Position numbers and translations under genes: made by a program
Shown here: one piece after another, positions 45,770 through 46,541 of the stretch
How positions within the stretch are numbered: the stretch's first letter is position 1
How the letters are laid out: each line of letters begins with the position of its first letter
The notes under the pieces: generated by a model
The model's input: only the letters and a program-made list of their open reading frames with translations
What the model was told of the DNA's origin: nothing
Database searches by the model: none
Origin: Candidatus Tayloriibacteriota bacterium
GTDB lineage: Bacteria; Patescibacteriota; Minisyncoccia; Phycocordibacterales; PALSA-1337
Assembly: GCA_903857825.1 (NCBI GenBank)
Contig: CAIOGI010000010.1
Span: forward strand, 1 to 46,541
Direction: 5' to 3'
Length of the DNA: 46,541 bases

Positions 45770-46507
45770 CTAATTAATACCATAATGCGGCACTCCTATC
45801 TCCTTACTTTCCATATGTATATCGCCCTTATCTGTTTCCTGTGTCACGTTTATTATTCCTTGCTTCACAAGTTCGAGCATTGCCAAGAAACTTACTATGA
45901 CATTTACCCTTTCCTCTTTATGAGCACTTGAAAATTCGCTGAATTTCATACGAAGGCCTTGAGTAATGCGCTTCGTTAGATTATCTATTGTTTCTTCTAG
46001 ACTAATAACTTTTCTAACTACTGCCTTCGGTATATTTTCCTTCTTTGGTAACGCTTTTATAACATCCTTGATAGCCTGTGCAAGAGAAAGTAAATTCATG
46101 CTTTCATGTGGAGAAAAGACAGGTGCAGCTGGTCTCGCTTGGCTTTGTTCAAATATGATTTGCTTCCCAAACAAGCCCTGTATATGCACACTCGCCTCTT
46201 TTATTCTCTTATATATCTTAAGTCTAGTTTCTAGGTCTTGTATTCCCTCTTCCTCTTCTTCTGTGAGTGTAAGTGTTGGTAGAAGTGAGCGGGATTTAAT
46301 CAAAAGTAATGTTGAGGCGATAAGGATAAATTGAGCAGACTCGCCTATGGGCATTACTCCGGTGTTTTGAATATGAGCGATGAAGTCATCTGTAACCTTT
46401 GAAAGTGCTATATCATTTATGAAAAGTTTCTTCTTTTCGACAAGTGAAAGTAAAAGGTCTAGAGGACCTTCAAATGCTGGGGTTTTAATAATGAAAGCTT
46501 CGGGCAT
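45770..46507 (-). CDS. scpA: Segregation and condensation protein A
   Basis: IKTPAFEGPLDLLLSLVEKKKLFINDIALSKVTDDFIAHI; AQFILIASTLLLIKSRSLLP. Confidence 0.95.
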   Translation of the reverse strand: MPEAFIIKTPAFEGPLDLLLSLVEKKKLFINDIALSKVTDDFIAHIQNTGVMPIGESAQFILIASTLLLIKSRSLLPTLTLTEEEEEGIQDLETRLKIYKRIKEASVHIQGLFGKQIIFEQSQARPAAPVFSPHESMNLLSLAQAIKDVIKALPKKENIPKAVVRKVISLEETIDNLTKRITQGLRMKFSEFSSAHKEERVNVIVSFLAMLELVKQGIINVTQETDKGDIHMESKEIGVPHYGIN

Positions 46508-46541
46508 ATATGATAATATGATTATAACAGATAAAAGAATA

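Noticed and set aside
1-46541. CRISPR array, transposase/IS element, restriction or toxin-antitoxin system, prophage
   Set aside because: No regularly spaced repeats, transposase, Cas, R-M or phage structural module was seen; the S74 protein alone is not evidence of a prophage.

Overview
AT-rich bacterial chromosomal window, most consistent with a Candidate Phyla Radiation/Patescibacteria (Parcubacteria-like) genome. This is inferred from gene content and the short versions of UvrC and ValS; no database search was run. Housekeeping content: transketolase C-terminal half, uvrB/uvrA/uvrC, ddl, tRNA-Ala(TGC), valS, an ABC exporter, plsC-like, two 7TM-type histidine kinases around a methyltransferase, yqeY, rmuC, rplU, recR, dnaB, cysS, S41 protease, rplI, rpmA, M23 peptidase, gltX, murG, ftsW, scpB and scpA. 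The translation table looks standard (TAA, TAG and TGA all end conserved genes). The most interesting non-standard signals are: (i) three dispersed ~95-104 bp hairpin elements with conserved bulge and loop sequences but compensating stem changes; (ii) stand-alone minigenes of about 33-63 codons with their own promoter and intrinsic terminator, several with the stop codon inside the terminator hairpin, including a cluster of four at 27.05-28.13 kb; (iii) a tRNA-Ala 3'-end relic array next to an N-terminally truncated NYN-domain gene flanked by 13-bp direct repeats; (iv) a phage-tail-like S74 autoprocessing surface protein whose signal peptide is separated by a (CT)n frameshift and an in-frame TAG; (v) recurrent TATAAT boxes about 5-10 nt before start codons, suggesting widespread leaderless transcription; (vi) two attenuator-like leaders. 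All functional claims are inferences from sequence read by eye.
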